From an uncultured Desulfuromonadales bacterium (GTDB lineage: Bacteria; Desulfobacterota; Desulfuromonadia; Desulfuromonadales; Geopsychrobacteraceae), in assembly GCA_947259685.1 (NCBI GenBank), contig CAMYNC010000001.1:1-64000 (forward strand): a DNA stretch of 64,000 nucleotides. The letters are read 5' to 3'. Positions 48,369 through 58,316 of this stretch are shown here, one piece after another (within the stretch, counting starts at the first letter, position 1; every line of letters starts with the position of its first letter). The position numbers were made by a program, and so were the translations under genes. Below the pieces are notes generated by a model. That model worked only from the letters and a program-made list of their open reading frames with translations, made no database searches and was not told the DNA's origin.

Positions 48369-50168
48369 ATCTCCCTGAAAATCCTCTTTGGTCTTTTCCA
48401 CCTGCTCGGCGTAGTGCGCCAGCAGGGTTCGTCGCGACATCATGTAGAGGACTTTTTGCGGATTGTCCGTTTCAACCACTGGAATTTCTTCCAGATTACG
48501 TTCGGTGAGTTTTTTCATTACCGTGGTCAGATGTTCATCCGGCGTCGCGGAGATGACTGTATGGGTCGACATGTCGCGGGCGTTGACCAGGGTCGGCGGA
48601 ATGTCTTCGTTAAGAATCCGGCGGATATCATTGACGGAAAAGATTCCGGTCATCAGTCCAGCAGCGTTGACCACCGGGTAATAGGCGGTTTTTGCCGTGG
48701 CGATCTTATCGAGAATTTTTGGCAAGGTCATTCCTTCAGGGATCAGGGTCGGTTTGCGCCCCTTCTTCGCCAACTCGCCGACCCTCAGCCCTTCGAGCAC
48801 ATCGATGACGAAATCACCCATATGTGCTGGAGAATCGAAGCGTCCGGGAACTTGTTTTTCATAGATGCTGTTTTTGCGCATGACGATCATCGCCACTACG
48901 CAGACCAGCATCAAGGGTGCAAGCAGGCCGTAGTTGCCGGTCAGCTCAGAGACCATGATCAGAGTGGCGATCGGCGCGTTGGCCACCCCGGCGAAAAAAC
49001 CGGCCATGCCGACCAGCACGTAAGCGCGCGGGTCTTGGGTCAGGGTTGGAAAGAGCAGCTCCGAAGTGGCGCCAAAGGCCCCGCCGAGCATCGCCCCGAT
49101 CACCAGGCTGGGGGCGAAGACACCGCCGGAGCCGCCGGAGGAGATGGTTAGACTGGTGGCGATGATCTTGGCCAGGGCAATCACCAGCATCACCCAGAGG
49201 GCCATCTTGCCGTACAGTGCCGCCTGCACCCAACCATAGCCGGAGCCAAGCACCTGCGGGATGAACATCGCCATCAGCCCCAGGGCCAAGCCGCCCAGCG
49301 CCGGTTTCTGCCAATTCGGTAACGGCAGTTTGCGGAAGGCGTCGCGCATACCGTAAAAGGTTTTCACATACACCACGCCGAGCAGGGCACAGGCCACGCC
49401 GAGAACCAGGTAAAGCAGCAGCTCCAGCGGGTGTTCGAAGTGAAAATGTGGGGTTGCTAGCAGCGGCTTCCAGCCGGTCACCGCACCGAACAGCGAATAG
49501 GCGACAATCGAGGAGATGATGCAGGGGATTAAGCCTTCGTGCTCAAATTCGGGATCGCGGTAAAGCACTTCGACGGCGAACAACGCACCTCCCAGGGGGG
49601 AGCGGAAGGTGGCGCCGACCCCGCCGGCCATTCCCGCCAGCAGCAGGATGCGGCGGTCCATCGCTGAAAGACCGAGCTTGGTGGCGACAAAGGAACCGAA
49701 TCCCGCGCCAATCTGGGCGATCGGTCCCTCGCGGCCTGCCGAGCCGCCAGTGCCTATGGTGACGATCGAGGCAAGGGTTTTAACGATCGGGACCCTGCCA
49801 CGGATCACCCCGCCTTTGCGGTGAAAAGCCTCCAGGGCACCATCGGTGCCGTGCCCCTCAGCTTCCGGGGCATATTTATAGACCAGCCAACCGGAAAACA
49901 GCCCACCCAGCGCCGGCAGCAAAAACAGCCACCAGCGGTAGGGGACCGCCAGATCGCTGATCACGCTGGTAAAGGCCGACTCCGGGGAGCCTTCCAGCGG
50001 TGGGTGAAAGTTACCGATCTTCCCAAGCATCAGGTGCTCGACGCTGTTAGTGGCAAAATAGAAGGCGAGCGCCCCACCGCCAGCGACCACCCCGACCAGC
50101 ACCGCCAGAATCAACAGGCGGAAGCCGCTGCGGTCGAGCAGTTTGAGCAATCTGGAAACGATCGGCAT
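48366..50168 (-). CDS. ClC-family chloride channel/transporter with CBS domains
   Basis: This is a ClC protein with about ten or more membrane helices. The selectivity motifs are GREGPIAQIG (gating glutamate E147, suggesting Cl-/H+ exchange), FRSPLGGALFAVEVLY and SGGSGGVFAPSLVIGAMLGGAFG. The first GSGIP-like motif is altered to EGHGTDG. Two CBS domains fill the last ~130 residues (PTLIPEGMTLPKIL, MSTHTVISATPDEHLTTV). It has 600 residues. The stop codon lies inside the right end of the MITE-like element, so the original C-terminus may have differed slightly. Confidence 0.93.
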   Translation of the reverse strand: MPIVSRLLKLLDRSGFRLLILAVLVGVVAGGGALAFYFATNSVEHLMLGKIGNFHPPLEGSPESAFTSVISDLAVPYRWWLFLLPALGGLFSGWLVYKYAPEAEGHGTDGALEAFHRKGGVIRGRVPIVKTLASIVTIGTGGSAGREGPIAQIGAGFGSFVATKLGLSAMDRRILLLAGMAGGVGATFRSPLGGALFAVEVLYRDPEFEHEGLIPCIISSIVAYSLFGAVTGWKPLLATPHFHFEHPLELLLYLVLGVACALLGVVYVKTFYGMRDAFRKLPLPNWQKPALGGLALGLMAMFIPQVLGSGYGWVQAALYGKMALWVMLVIALAKIIATSLTISSGGSGGVFAPSLVIGAMLGGAFGATSELLFPTLTQDPRAYVLVGMAGFFAGVANAPIATLIMVSELTGNYGLLAPLMLVCVVAMIVMRKNSIYEKQVPGRFDSPAHMGDFVIDVLEGLRVGELAKKGRKPTLIPEGMTLPKILDKIATAKTAYYPVVNAAGLMTGIFSVNDIRRILNEDIPPTLVNARDMSTHTVISATPDEHLTTVMKKLTERNLEEIPVVETDNPQKVLYMMSRRTLLAHYAEQVEKTKEDFQGD

Positions 50169-50242
50169 CGAAAAACCTTAAGACTTTAGTCAGAATAAAA
50201 ATTGATCTGTTACTTAGCAGTTTTGCCCGCTTGGAACAAGGG

Positions 50243-51949
50243 CTATGTGGGGGAAGCGCTTTTCACGGCAGAGGTTTCGCTGCGGATGCGATTGGCCGCT
50301 GCGGCCAGTTCGTAGAGCCGCGGTAACGCCAGGTGGCCGGCCTTCCAGGGGAGCAGGAGGTCGAGCCCCTGCTGTTCAACCTCGGTTAGAATTTGCTGCA
50401 GAGTCGGGATAAGGCCGTCGGCCTGTTGTGGGAACTGTTGCTGGCAACGAGCCAGCAAGCGGCCGATCGCTTCGGTCTGACCGGCATCGATCAGTTGTTC
50501 GACTTTGGACAGGTCGATCCGCTTGCGACCATATTCAAGCAGGCGTTGCTCACGAACCAGGATTTTTACCTCGCGCTGTCCGCGGAAGGGGGTGGTCTGA
50601 AAATTGATCCGGCGTGGCTGAGTTGGGTGCAGGGCCGATGCATTATTCGGTTGTGGTGGCGGCTCTCCGGCGAGCTGTCTAGCCTTTACTGTTACATCTC
50701 GTACGCGGTAGTTATCAAGCATAATCACCCGATCAGCGACAGCCAGGTAATCTCCGGAACCGCCAGTGACGATAATGCTCGAAACCCCTTCGCGCTCGTA
50801 AAGTTCCCGCACCCGGTGCAGCAGCGGGGTGATCGGTTCGCGATTGTCCGGCACCAGCTGTTGCATGCGGGTATCGCGAATCATGAAGTTGGTTGCTGAG
50901 CTGTCCTCGTCGATCAGCAAGCAGTCGCAACCACATTCGAGAGCTTCGATAATATTAGTCGCCTGCGAGGTGCTGCCGCTGGCATTGTCGGTGGAAAAGC
51001 AGTCGGTCGGCCGGTTACCTGGAAGGGTGCCTATAAAGGGGGAAATGTTGACGCTGTTAACGGCGCGGTGGTCCTCAGCACGGATTTTCACCGCCGCCGG
51101 GGTGGTTGCCACCAGTTCTCGGCCGTCGCCAGGAATATGATTATAAACGCCACGTTCCAGCGCCTGCAGCAGGGTTGATTTACCGTGGTAGCCGCCACCG
51201 ACGATCAGGCTGACGCCGCGCGGGATGCCCATGCCACTGACTGGGCCACGGTTCGGCAGGCTGAGACGGCATTCCAACTCAGGCGGAGATTGAAAGGGGA
51301 GGCCCTCTGCCAGTGGCAGATCACTGATGCCACTGGCGCGAGGCAGCAACGAGCCGTTGACAAGGAAAGCGACTGAGTCATTTTCGGCCAACCAGCGGCG
51401 CAAATAATCCTGATCCTCGACCTGTTCGAGATGCTGCCATAGCTCAACCTGGGAGCGATCGATCCAGCGTAACCCAGCGGTAACGACCTGTGGAAGTTCC
51501 GTGAAAAACATCTGCTCGGCTTCTGTACCGAGAATCGAACGGCCTGAACCGGGCAGGGCGAAGAGCAGTCGGGCATCAAGCTGTTTTGGGTCGATCAGTA
51601 GTGCGTTACGGCGCAGTACCTGCTGGCCGCTGGTGGCGATCTCAATGTCACCGCTGCGGCCGGTACCCCGCCGGCCTTTAACGTACTTCTTGATAGCAGC
51701 GGCAACCGCGCGGCCAAGGTAATCTTCTAGCGCGGTATGGCGGGTCCGGGTTTGCCAGATTTCCGTTGGAATACCGTGCTCTTCGGTCGTGACTTGGACG
51801 CTGATCCGCGAAGGCAGGGCGAAGGGATCGCCCTGGACATGATCGATACTTAAGCTGAAATTACCGAAGTCGTAGCGCCCCTGCAGCTGCTTGTAGGCCT
51901 TGTAACCTCGGCCATCAATCCGTTTCAGCAGACTGCGCAGGCGTTCCAT
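50243..51949 (-). CDS. ABC-class ATPase domain protein (DUF2791/COG3044)
   Basis: This is a 568-residue predicted ATPase of the isolated 'ABC class' family, without transport domains. It shows MERLRSLLKRIDGRGYKAYKQLQGRYDF at the start, a Walker A GGGYHGKSTLLQAL (about 272-285), GSTSQATNIIEALE as the signature region and CDCLLIDEDSSATNFMIRD as Walker B. The C-terminal ~130 residues form a family-specific helical domain. Its partner or substrate is unknown. It starts two bases after the stop of the AbiEi-like gene, so the two genes are translationally coupled. Confidence 0.85.
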   Translation of the reverse strand: MERLRSLLKRIDGRGYKAYKQLQGRYDFGNFSLSIDHVQGDPFALPSRISVQVTTEEHGIPTEIWQTRTRHTALEDYLGRAVAAAIKKYVKGRRGTGRSGDIEIATSGQQVLRRNALLIDPKQLDARLLFALPGSGRSILGTEAEQMFFTELPQVVTAGLRWIDRSQVELWQHLEQVEDQDYLRRWLAENDSVAFLVNGSLLPRASGISDLPLAEGLPFQSPPELECRLSLPNRGPVSGMGIPRGVSLIVGGGYHGKSTLLQALERGVYNHIPGDGRELVATTPAAVKIRAEDHRAVNSVNISPFIGTLPGNRPTDCFSTDNASGSTSQATNIIEALECGCDCLLIDEDSSATNFMIRDTRMQQLVPDNREPITPLLHRVRELYEREGVSSIIVTGGSGDYLAVADRVIMLDNYRVRDVTVKARQLAGEPPPQPNNASALHPTQPRRINFQTTPFRGQREVKILVREQRLLEYGRKRIDLSKVEQLIDAGQTEAIGRLLARCQQQFPQQADGLIPTLQQILTEVEQQGLDLLLPWKAGHLALPRLYELAAAANRIRSETSAVKSASPT

Positions 51950-51951
51950 GG

Positions 51952-53007
51952 TTATGGCTCGAAGCGCGGGACCAGAAACTGGCGGTAGAGTTTATCGGCC
52001 AGTTGGTCGGTGCCAGCCCCCTGGAGCTCGGCAAAGGTCAGCAGCGGATCGGCCAGCAGCAGCCCTTCCGGATGCTTTCCGGACCAGAAGTTCTGCAGAC
52101 CGAAGGGCTTCAACATGGTCAGATTTCCGTTCGGATCGGGAATCAGGCTCAGTTTTTCCTCAAGCTGCATCTGCTGCTCCTGTTCCAGATAAAGGACCGC
52201 ACTTTGCGGTTGAAAACCGCTGACCATCAGGGCTGCGGCCAGTTCACCGCCGATCAGCAGATGTTTGCCGATCCCAAGCTGCTTAAGCTGTTCCGGCAGC
52301 TGGCTGATCGTGCAATTTTCGGTGAGCCGGTAGTTTTGCCGTACCAACTTGGGGCGCAGGGTTTCAAGATAACCGAGCTGCCAGCGCTGCAGCAGCTCTT
52401 CCATGGCGACCAGTTGGCGTTCGCCATTTTCAACCCTCAGGTTGCCCCGCTTTTCCAGTTCTCCAAACAGCCCGCCGATCGCTCCCAGGGCAATGCCGGC
52501 ATCTTCAGCCAGGACCCGGTAAGTCGCGTTGACCGCTTTGCGATTGCGCAGAAACAGGTAGACCAATTTCAAACCAGCGGTACGGAAAAGTTTATCAGCT
52601 CCCGGCGCTTTTGGCGTATGTTTCTTGCCGTTGATTTCAATGTAGATCGGCATCTGGTTCAGGAACAGATTCCCGGCGCAATCGGCGTACTCGATCCCTT
52701 TGGCTTTAAGCTGATCCGCCAGTTTGGGTGAGATGTAGTGGCTGACCAGCAGTGGGCTGGCATTGTCCGGCGCCGGGGAAGTTTTGATCTGGTGGATGAC
52801 CAGCTCGAGCAGCGCCGGGGTTAATTTTGCAACCACTTTGATGTAGAAATAACGTTCCCCCCAGGGGCCGGACAGGCGGAAGGTGCCGGCGAAGGGGCCA
52901 CCGACCTTTTTCAGCATGAACTCGATTTTGCTCTGCGGAATCCCGCGGATCGCTTTCATGCTGTCGTAGATGATCTGTTCGTCTTTTTGAAGTTCTTGGC
53001 GTGGCAT
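51952..53007 (-). CDS. AbiEi-family antitoxin-like regulator
   Basis: The 351-residue protein matches AbiEi_2-type proteins of type IV toxin-antitoxin annotation. It has an N-terminal region ending LLVSHYISPKLADQLKAKGIEYADCAGNLFLNQMPIYIEINGK, which resembles a nuclease-like fold core. A winged-helix segment follows (TYRVLAEDAGIALGAIGGLFGELEKRGNLRV, about 183-213), then a C-terminal nucleotidyltransferase-like part (LLIGGELAAALMVSGFQPQSAVLYLE). No AbiEii nucleotidyltransferase toxin follows; an ABC-class ATPase does, 2 bp away. GAGGG precedes the ATG and a set of inverted repeats lies upstream, as expected for an autoregulator. Confidence 0.75.
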   Translation of the reverse strand: MPRQELQKDEQIIYDSMKAIRGIPQSKIEFMLKKVGGPFAGTFRLSGPWGERYFYIKVVAKLTPALLELVIHQIKTSPAPDNASPLLVSHYISPKLADQLKAKGIEYADCAGNLFLNQMPIYIEINGKKHTPKAPGADKLFRTAGLKLVYLFLRNRKAVNATYRVLAEDAGIALGAIGGLFGELEKRGNLRVENGERQLVAMEELLQRWQLGYLETLRPKLVRQNYRLTENCTISQLPEQLKQLGIGKHLLIGGELAAALMVSGFQPQSAVLYLEQEQQMQLEEKLSLIPDPNGNLTMLKPFGLQNFWSGKHPEGLLLADPLLTFAELQGAGTDQLADKLYRQFLVPRFEP

Positions 53008-53030
53008 GTTCCCTCATTTAAAAGGCTTTG

Positions 53031-53104
53031 TGTTCATTAAAACATGAATGTTCAACAGTTCCTGATGATTGAATAGTTGAACAAAATGGCATGCGCTTTG
53101 TCAA
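53031..53104 (-). promoter_or_regulatory. Promoter with inverted-repeat operator upstream of the AbiEi-like gene
   Basis: On the - strand a TTGACA (-35; 53099-53104) is followed after 17 bases by TTCAAC. The latter lies inside TGTTCAAC...GTTGAACA, perfect 8 bp arms at 53049-53056 and 53076-53083. A second repeat TTCAT-taaaac-ATGAA (53033-53048) adjoins. The layout, an operator over a -10 region just before a winged-helix regulator gene, suggests autoregulation. Confidence 0.55.
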
Positions 53105-53148
53105 GCCAAAGAACCCTGAGGAATAAAAAAACATTTCCCCTGCGACGG

Positions 53149-56100
53149 TCAGGCGCGTAACACGACCAGGGTGACATCATCATTGAAATCTGGTTTTCCA
53201 GCAAACCTCCTGGCCTGCTCGAGCAGCTTGTCGAGGATCTCCTCAGGAGGGTCGCTGTGGTATTCCACCAAAAGTTCACCGAGTCGCTCCTCGCCGAAAA
53301 AGTTTCCTTGCGAATCCTCCGCCTCGGTGAGCCCATCGGTAAAGAGCAGCAGCAGGTCTCCTGGTGCCAGTTGAATCCGTTTCTCTTCAAACCGCACCCC
53401 GGTTTTGATCCCCAGGATCAATCCTTCGGCATCCAGCCTCTCGCAGTCGCCGGTTTGGGCTCTAAACAACAGAGGCTGATTGTGGCCGGCATTGGCGAAG
53501 CTCAGTTGCCGACTGTCGGGTCGATATTGCAAGTAGAACATGGTGATGAAGAGTTCGGCGCGCGAGAGATCTTCGTTAAAAAAATCGCAGAGCGCACTGA
53601 GGATTTTTGCCGGACTCAGCAGGTCTCTGGCTTTAGCCTGGATGAAGGTGCGTGCCCAGCCCATAATCAGCGCCGCGCCAACGTTGTGTCCTGAGACATC
53701 GGCGATTACCAGGTCGAGACTGTTCTCACTGCTGGTAAAAAAATCGTAGTAATCACCGCCGACCTCACTGGCCGGGAGGCACACCCCAGCAAGCGAGACC
53801 CCGGCGAATTTGGGGGTGTGGGTGGGAAGAAGGCCCTGCTGGATGACGCGGGCAATCTGCATTTCTCGCTCTTTGGCCTTGGCGGAGAGCAGCTTTTGGG
53901 TCTGCTGGTCATTGCGCAGGGCCAGACCCACCTGGCCGGCCAGGTTGTGGTAGAGCTCGAGAAACTCTTCAGTGAAAATATCTTTGGCTGACTTGGAAAA
54001 AGTTGAGAGCACCCCGATCGGTTCTCCTTCGATACAGATCGGCGCGTGGGCAAAGGATTTGATCCCTTCGCGATGGATCACCTGCGCGGAGATCGGCTTG
54101 TCTAAAAAATCGGTATCATTGGCAACAATCATGGAATTGGTGAGAAATGTTGCACCCGGGTAGGTGTCCATGTTGAGTTTTCTGGATGATGAGCCGAAAT
54201 GTTCCGAGCTCATTCCGGTCTGGCTGCAGACCACCAGTAGTCGTTGTTCCGCATCGAGAATTCGGATGACACAGAGATCGAGCCGAAACTGCTGCCGGAA
54301 CAGGTCAAGCATCTCATCCAGGATGGTCTGCAGGTCGGCCCCGCTGGCGACCAACTTGGCCGCTTCATAGAGCACGCTCAACTGCTCACGACTCGATATA
54401 CGGCTGATGGTCACCGAACCGAAAATATCGAAGACATCCTCCATCTCACTGCCCCGGGCGGCGAGGTAATTTTCGATGATGATGTGCGCCGGTGCTGCGC
54501 CGACCGCTCCGGCCAGGGTGCGTTCAGTAAACTGCTTAAGCTGGGGCAGCTCAGACCCGGACAGACTGCCGCGGGCGTCGATCTCCCACTCGCCCAGGTA
54601 GTCGGCGATGGCCGTATGGGCTTGCTTTTCGCCGATGAACTTGCCCATCAGATCGACAAACTCGATGATGGTTGGCGCTTTACTGAGCCTCTTTCGTGGG
54701 GGCTCCTCGACCGGCGCGCGGAAGGTGTCAACGAACTTGCCGACCTGTTCGATTTCAGCGCTTGCAGGTTTGCAAAGCAGCGAGAAAACGACCAGGCCGC
54801 CGATGTTCAGCAATAGGGTCCAGAACAGTGCGTGGCTCCAGGTATCGAGGCCGCTTAAACCGAACAGCTCCATGGGGCGCAGTAGCTTCAGGCCGAACAG
54901 GCCGTTTTCCAGGATGTCGCCGTTGAGCCAGCCGGAGCGGGCAAAGGAGGGGATCAGTAGGGTGTAGAACCAGGTGATGAAGCCACAAATCAGACCGGCC
55001 AGGGCACCGGTTCGGTTGGCCCTACGCCAGTAGAGCCCGATTAGCAGGCAGGGGGCGAACTGGGCGGCGGCCAGAAAGGAGATCTGCCCCATGTTGGCCA
55101 AGGCATAGGAATCGCCGATCGCCTGATAGTAGATGTAGCCGAGGAAAATGACCGCGAGAATTCCGATCCGCTTGATATTGATCAGGATGCCGGAAATATC
55201 CGGGCTGCGGAACAGGTTGAATTTCAGAATCACCGGCATCACCAGGTGATTGAGCATCATCGTCGAAATGGCAACTGAAGAGACCATCACCATCCCGGCG
55301 GCGGCCGACAAGCCGCCGATGAAAACCAGTACTGCAAGCAGCGGCTGCTCAGCCTGCAGTGGCAGCAGGAGGGTAAAGTAGTCGGCCCGTGCCACATCGC
55401 CTTGAAAATAGAGCAGCCCTCCCAGGGCGATCGGCAGGATAAATATCGCTGTCAGGTACATATAGCCAGGAAAGCACCAGGTTGCAGTCTTTATCTGGTT
55501 TTCATCGCTGTTGCCAACCACCATGATATGGAACTGCCGGGGAAGGAACATCACGCCGATCATCCCGACCAGAATCAGGGTGAGCCATTGACTGTAAGGG
55601 ATCTGCTCGGTCCCGAGCTGGAGCAGATAGCTGCGCTCCGGGTACTCAGCGCCGAAGCGGGAGAAAATATCGATGAAACCATCGAATAGACCGTAGCTGA
55701 CAAAGATTCCCACCGCCAGGATGGCGACAAGTTTCACCAGCGATTGCAGGGCGATGGCGGCAATCAGGCCATCGGTGCGTTCCGAACTGTCCAGATGGCG
55801 GGCACCGAACAGGACGCTGAACAGCCCGAGAAGCAAAGCAACATACAGGGCGGTATCGATAACTGGCTGCTTCCCGGTGAAGGCTACCGCAGCTCCGCCC
55901 GCCTGGGTGAGCAGATCGAACTGATGGCGACTGCTTTGAGTTGCAGGGCGATGTAGGGGGAGATGCCGATGATGATGAAGATCGTGACCAGGGCACCGAG
56001 CAGGGCTGATTTGCCGTAGCGGTCGGAGATGAAGTCAGCGATGCTGACGATATTCTGTTCCTTGCAAATCCGGACAATCTTTCGTAGCAGAAACCACCAA

Positions 56101-56345
56101 TAATAGGCCATCAGGCTGGCACCGAAAAAAATGGCGAAAAAGTCCAGGCCAACGGTAGCGGCTCGGCCAACATTGCCGTAGAAGGTCCAGGAGGTAAGGA
56201 ATACCCCAAGTGACAGGGAGTAGACATAGGGATTGGCAACCAGGCTTTTCCCGGCTACCCGTCGTTTGTCGGCATAGAATGCCAGCGCAAACAGCACGCC
56301 AAAATAAGCCATTGAAATTACAGCAAGGTTGACAACTGAAATCAT
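53149..56345 (-). pseudogene. Sodium:solute symporter-GAF-SpoIIE phosphatase sensor, single frameshift
   Basis: Two adjacent frames make one protein. The first (from ATG at 56345) reads a symporter-type membrane domain up to IALQLKAVAIS and then fails near 55925. The second frame resumes FDLLTQAGGAAVAFTGKQP and continues. Adding one base at this point gives 3198 bp and a 1065-residue chain. The architecture is an SSS-family transporter-like domain (~13 helices), a STAC-like linker (FVDLMGKFIGEKQAHTAIADYLGEW), a GAF domain, and a PP2C/SpoIIE phosphatase (EVGGDYYDFF, VIADVSGHNVGAAL, FTDGLTEAED, FNDDVTLVVL). It resembles CbrA-type sensors with a phosphatase output. Whether the lesion is real, or a sequencing slip in a short T run, cannot be told here. 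Confidence 0.82.
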
Positions 56346-56658
56346 GCTGGGCCTTTGGGATCAGCAAGTCTGTGCACACAGAAAAAGCCTAGCACAGATT
56401 AGCGAAGCGTCTACGATCCAATAGAGGAGGATAGCAGCCTGTACGCTAATATTTGAACGGCAGTTGTCAGCTTTTCTTCAGCGGGTTGTCCAGTGACTTT
56501 AATTGCTAACCTGAGGGGGGGCGGGTTTGAAAAATATGTTTGCAAAGAAAGGCGGCCTCAACCATGAGTTGCGACCGCTATTGGGAGGGACTGTGCTTTT
56601 CGGGGAAGGATTAAGTTGCTTATCGACCATATTTCTCTGTTAGCTCGGGATTCGGCCG
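56346..56658. other. 313 bp gap between the symporter-sensor and GST genes
   Basis: Both flanking genes point left. The promoter of the sensor gene should lie near 56346-56450. A Gly-codon-like G-run (about 56512-56523) is present. No ORF, hairpin terminator, repeat or RNA was recognised. Confidence 0.35.
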
Positions 56659-57345
56659 CTATCTGCGCCCCTGCCCAAACAGTACTGCTCTGGCTTTCTC
56701 GTCCATGGTCGCATTGCTGTCAATTTCTACCGCCCGGGCATAGGCCCGTTCGACCGCCGAGCGGCTGCCGACGGTTTCGAACCATGCTTTCAGGTTCGGA
56801 AATTCATTCAGGTTGATTCCCTGTTTTTCATGCGGAACGATCCAGGGGTAACAGGCCATGTCAGCGATGGAGTAATGATCATCGATATACTTTTGTCCGG
56901 CCAGGCGGGTATCGAGTACCCCGTAGAGCCGTTCGGTCTCTTTCTGATAGCGCTCGATGGCGTAGGGAATCGGCTCAGGAGCGTACTGGTTGAAGTGGTG
57001 ATTCTGGCCGAGCATCGGGCCGAAGCCACCGACCTGCCAGAACAGCCATTCCAACACCTGGGTGCGGTGATAGGTGTCGGTCGGCAGAAACCGTTCGATT
57101 TTGTTTGCCAGGTAGAGCAGGATGGCCCCCGATTCGAACACCGAAATCGGCCCGGCGCTGCCATCCGGCTCACGATCGATGATCGCTGGAATTTTGTTGT
57201 TCGGGGAGATGTCGAGGAATTCCTTCTCGAACTGCTCGCCGGCGCCAATGTTGACCGGAATCAGTTGATAAGGGAGGTCGGCCTCTTCGAGGAAGATGGT
57301 GATCTTGTGACCGTTGGGGGTGGGCCAATAATAGAGATCGATCAT
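56659..57345 (-). CDS. Nu-class glutathione S-transferase-like disulfide oxidoreductase
   Basis: This protein resembles E. coli YfcG/YghU, glutathione-dependent disulfide-bond reductases. The N-terminal thioredoxin fold has YYWPTPNGHKITIFLEE, with the Thr-Pro-Asn that contacts glutathione, and NNKIPAIIDREP with the cis-proline. The all-helical C-terminal domain contains YIDDHYSIADMACYPWI. It is 228 residues. It is monocistronic on the - strand and has no linked glutathione genes. Substrate unknown. Confidence 0.9.
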   Translation of the reverse strand: MIDLYYWPTPNGHKITIFLEEADLPYQLIPVNIGAGEQFEKEFLDISPNNKIPAIIDREPDGSAGPISVFESGAILLYLANKIERFLPTDTYHRTQVLEWLFWQVGGFGPMLGQNHHFNQYAPEPIPYAIERYQKETERLYGVLDTRLAGQKYIDDHYSIADMACYPWIVPHEKQGINLNEFPNLKAWFETVGSRSAVERAYARAVEIDSNATMDEKARAVLFGQGRR

Positions 57346-57405
57346 GGTGGCAAACTCCTTTCTTTGAGAGTTGCTCTACCATTCTAACAGAGCATCAGCA
57401 GCGCG

Positions 57406-57822
57406 CTACTCTAGGCCTTCCTCACTCGTGCAGACCGGCAGGCGCAGCAGATAAATTGTAATGCACAGACCGATGGCAATGAGAAATATTTTGATCCAGA
57501 ACCATGGGATGAAAAACAGGACAGAAATCGGGATTGAGACCCAGACCAGGGCAATGGCGGTTAGTTTGGCCCGCAGGGGAATCCCCTGGCCATCCAGATA
57601 CCCCTGTATCATTGGGCCGAGCTGTGGATGCCCAAGCAACCAGTTGTGGAACCGCTCCGAGCTGCGGGCGAAACAGGCCGCTGCCAACAGCAGGAAAGGG
57701 ACGGTTGGCAGCAGGGGCAAAAAGATACCGAGGACTGCTATCGCCGTGCAGCTGAGGCCGATGGCAACCAATAATATCCGCAGACCCCGATGGCTGATGG
57801 TTGGTTTTGGGTTTTCCGACAT
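57406..57822 (-). CDS. DUF454 (YbaN-like) inner membrane protein
   Basis: This 138-residue protein has three hydrophobic segments. The DUF454 signature FLPLLPTVPFLLLAAACFARSSERFHNWLLGHPQLGPMI is clear. The start MSENPKPTISHRGLR is preferred over a longer frame because that would add unlikely residues, although no good ribosome-binding site is seen. Function unknown. It is transcribed leftward from the 494 bp gap that follows. Confidence 0.88.
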   Translation of the reverse strand: MSENPKPTISHRGLRILLVAIGLSCTAIAVLGIFLPLLPTVPFLLLAAACFARSSERFHNWLLGHPQLGPMIQGYLDGQGIPLRAKLTAIALVWVSIPISVLFFIPWFWIKIFLIAIGLCITIYLLRLPVCTSEEGLE

Positions 57823-58316
57823 TGCTATTGTGTCTCGTCTTGCGGAAATAATTTGCAGTTGCCGACCGCAAACCGGCGCTGCCAATTTAACTCAGACATC
57901 ACTCGAGGTCAAAGCGCTGGATGGTGAAGAACACTTTGTCGAACGGATTTATAAATAGAGGAGGTTGTCATGAAGCCAATGTTGCAAACTTCTTGGCGAT
58001 AGCCGCCAGGCCTGAGTTTTTTCGCTTTGCTGCCCAGGGGTGTTTCGCATGATTGCAAACCTGGTTGAAAAGTTATTGTTATCAGGCTGTTATGATTTTC
58101 TCTTAGCTTTGGCCCGATTCCTGAGTGAGCTGATTTTTTGCATTTTCGCAAATATGCTGATTCTTCTGGCTCGTTTCTCAAGCCATTAACATCCTGATAA
58201 TACTTGTTTTTATCGATATTCTTGGGGATTTTAGAACATTGGTATATTCGTTGCTCATTAACTTGGCGACCCAGAAGATTCGTTGGGCATGACTGCAAGC
58301 AGCCAGGGGAGGAATT
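57823..58316. other. 494 bp gap with a possible structured RNA element
   Basis: On the - strand, bases 58060-57985 carry GCGAAA, then GCAAAGC and AGGCCTGGCGGCTATCGCC with a TGGCG/CGCCA hairpin. The order of these elements loosely recalls a c-di-GMP-I (GEMM) riboswitch ahead of the DUF454 gene, but the closing P1 helix and the tetraloop stem are not convincing. A 261-codon - strand frame crosses the region and the next gene and is not believed. On the + strand the gap holds the hydrolase promoter. Confidence 0.3.
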
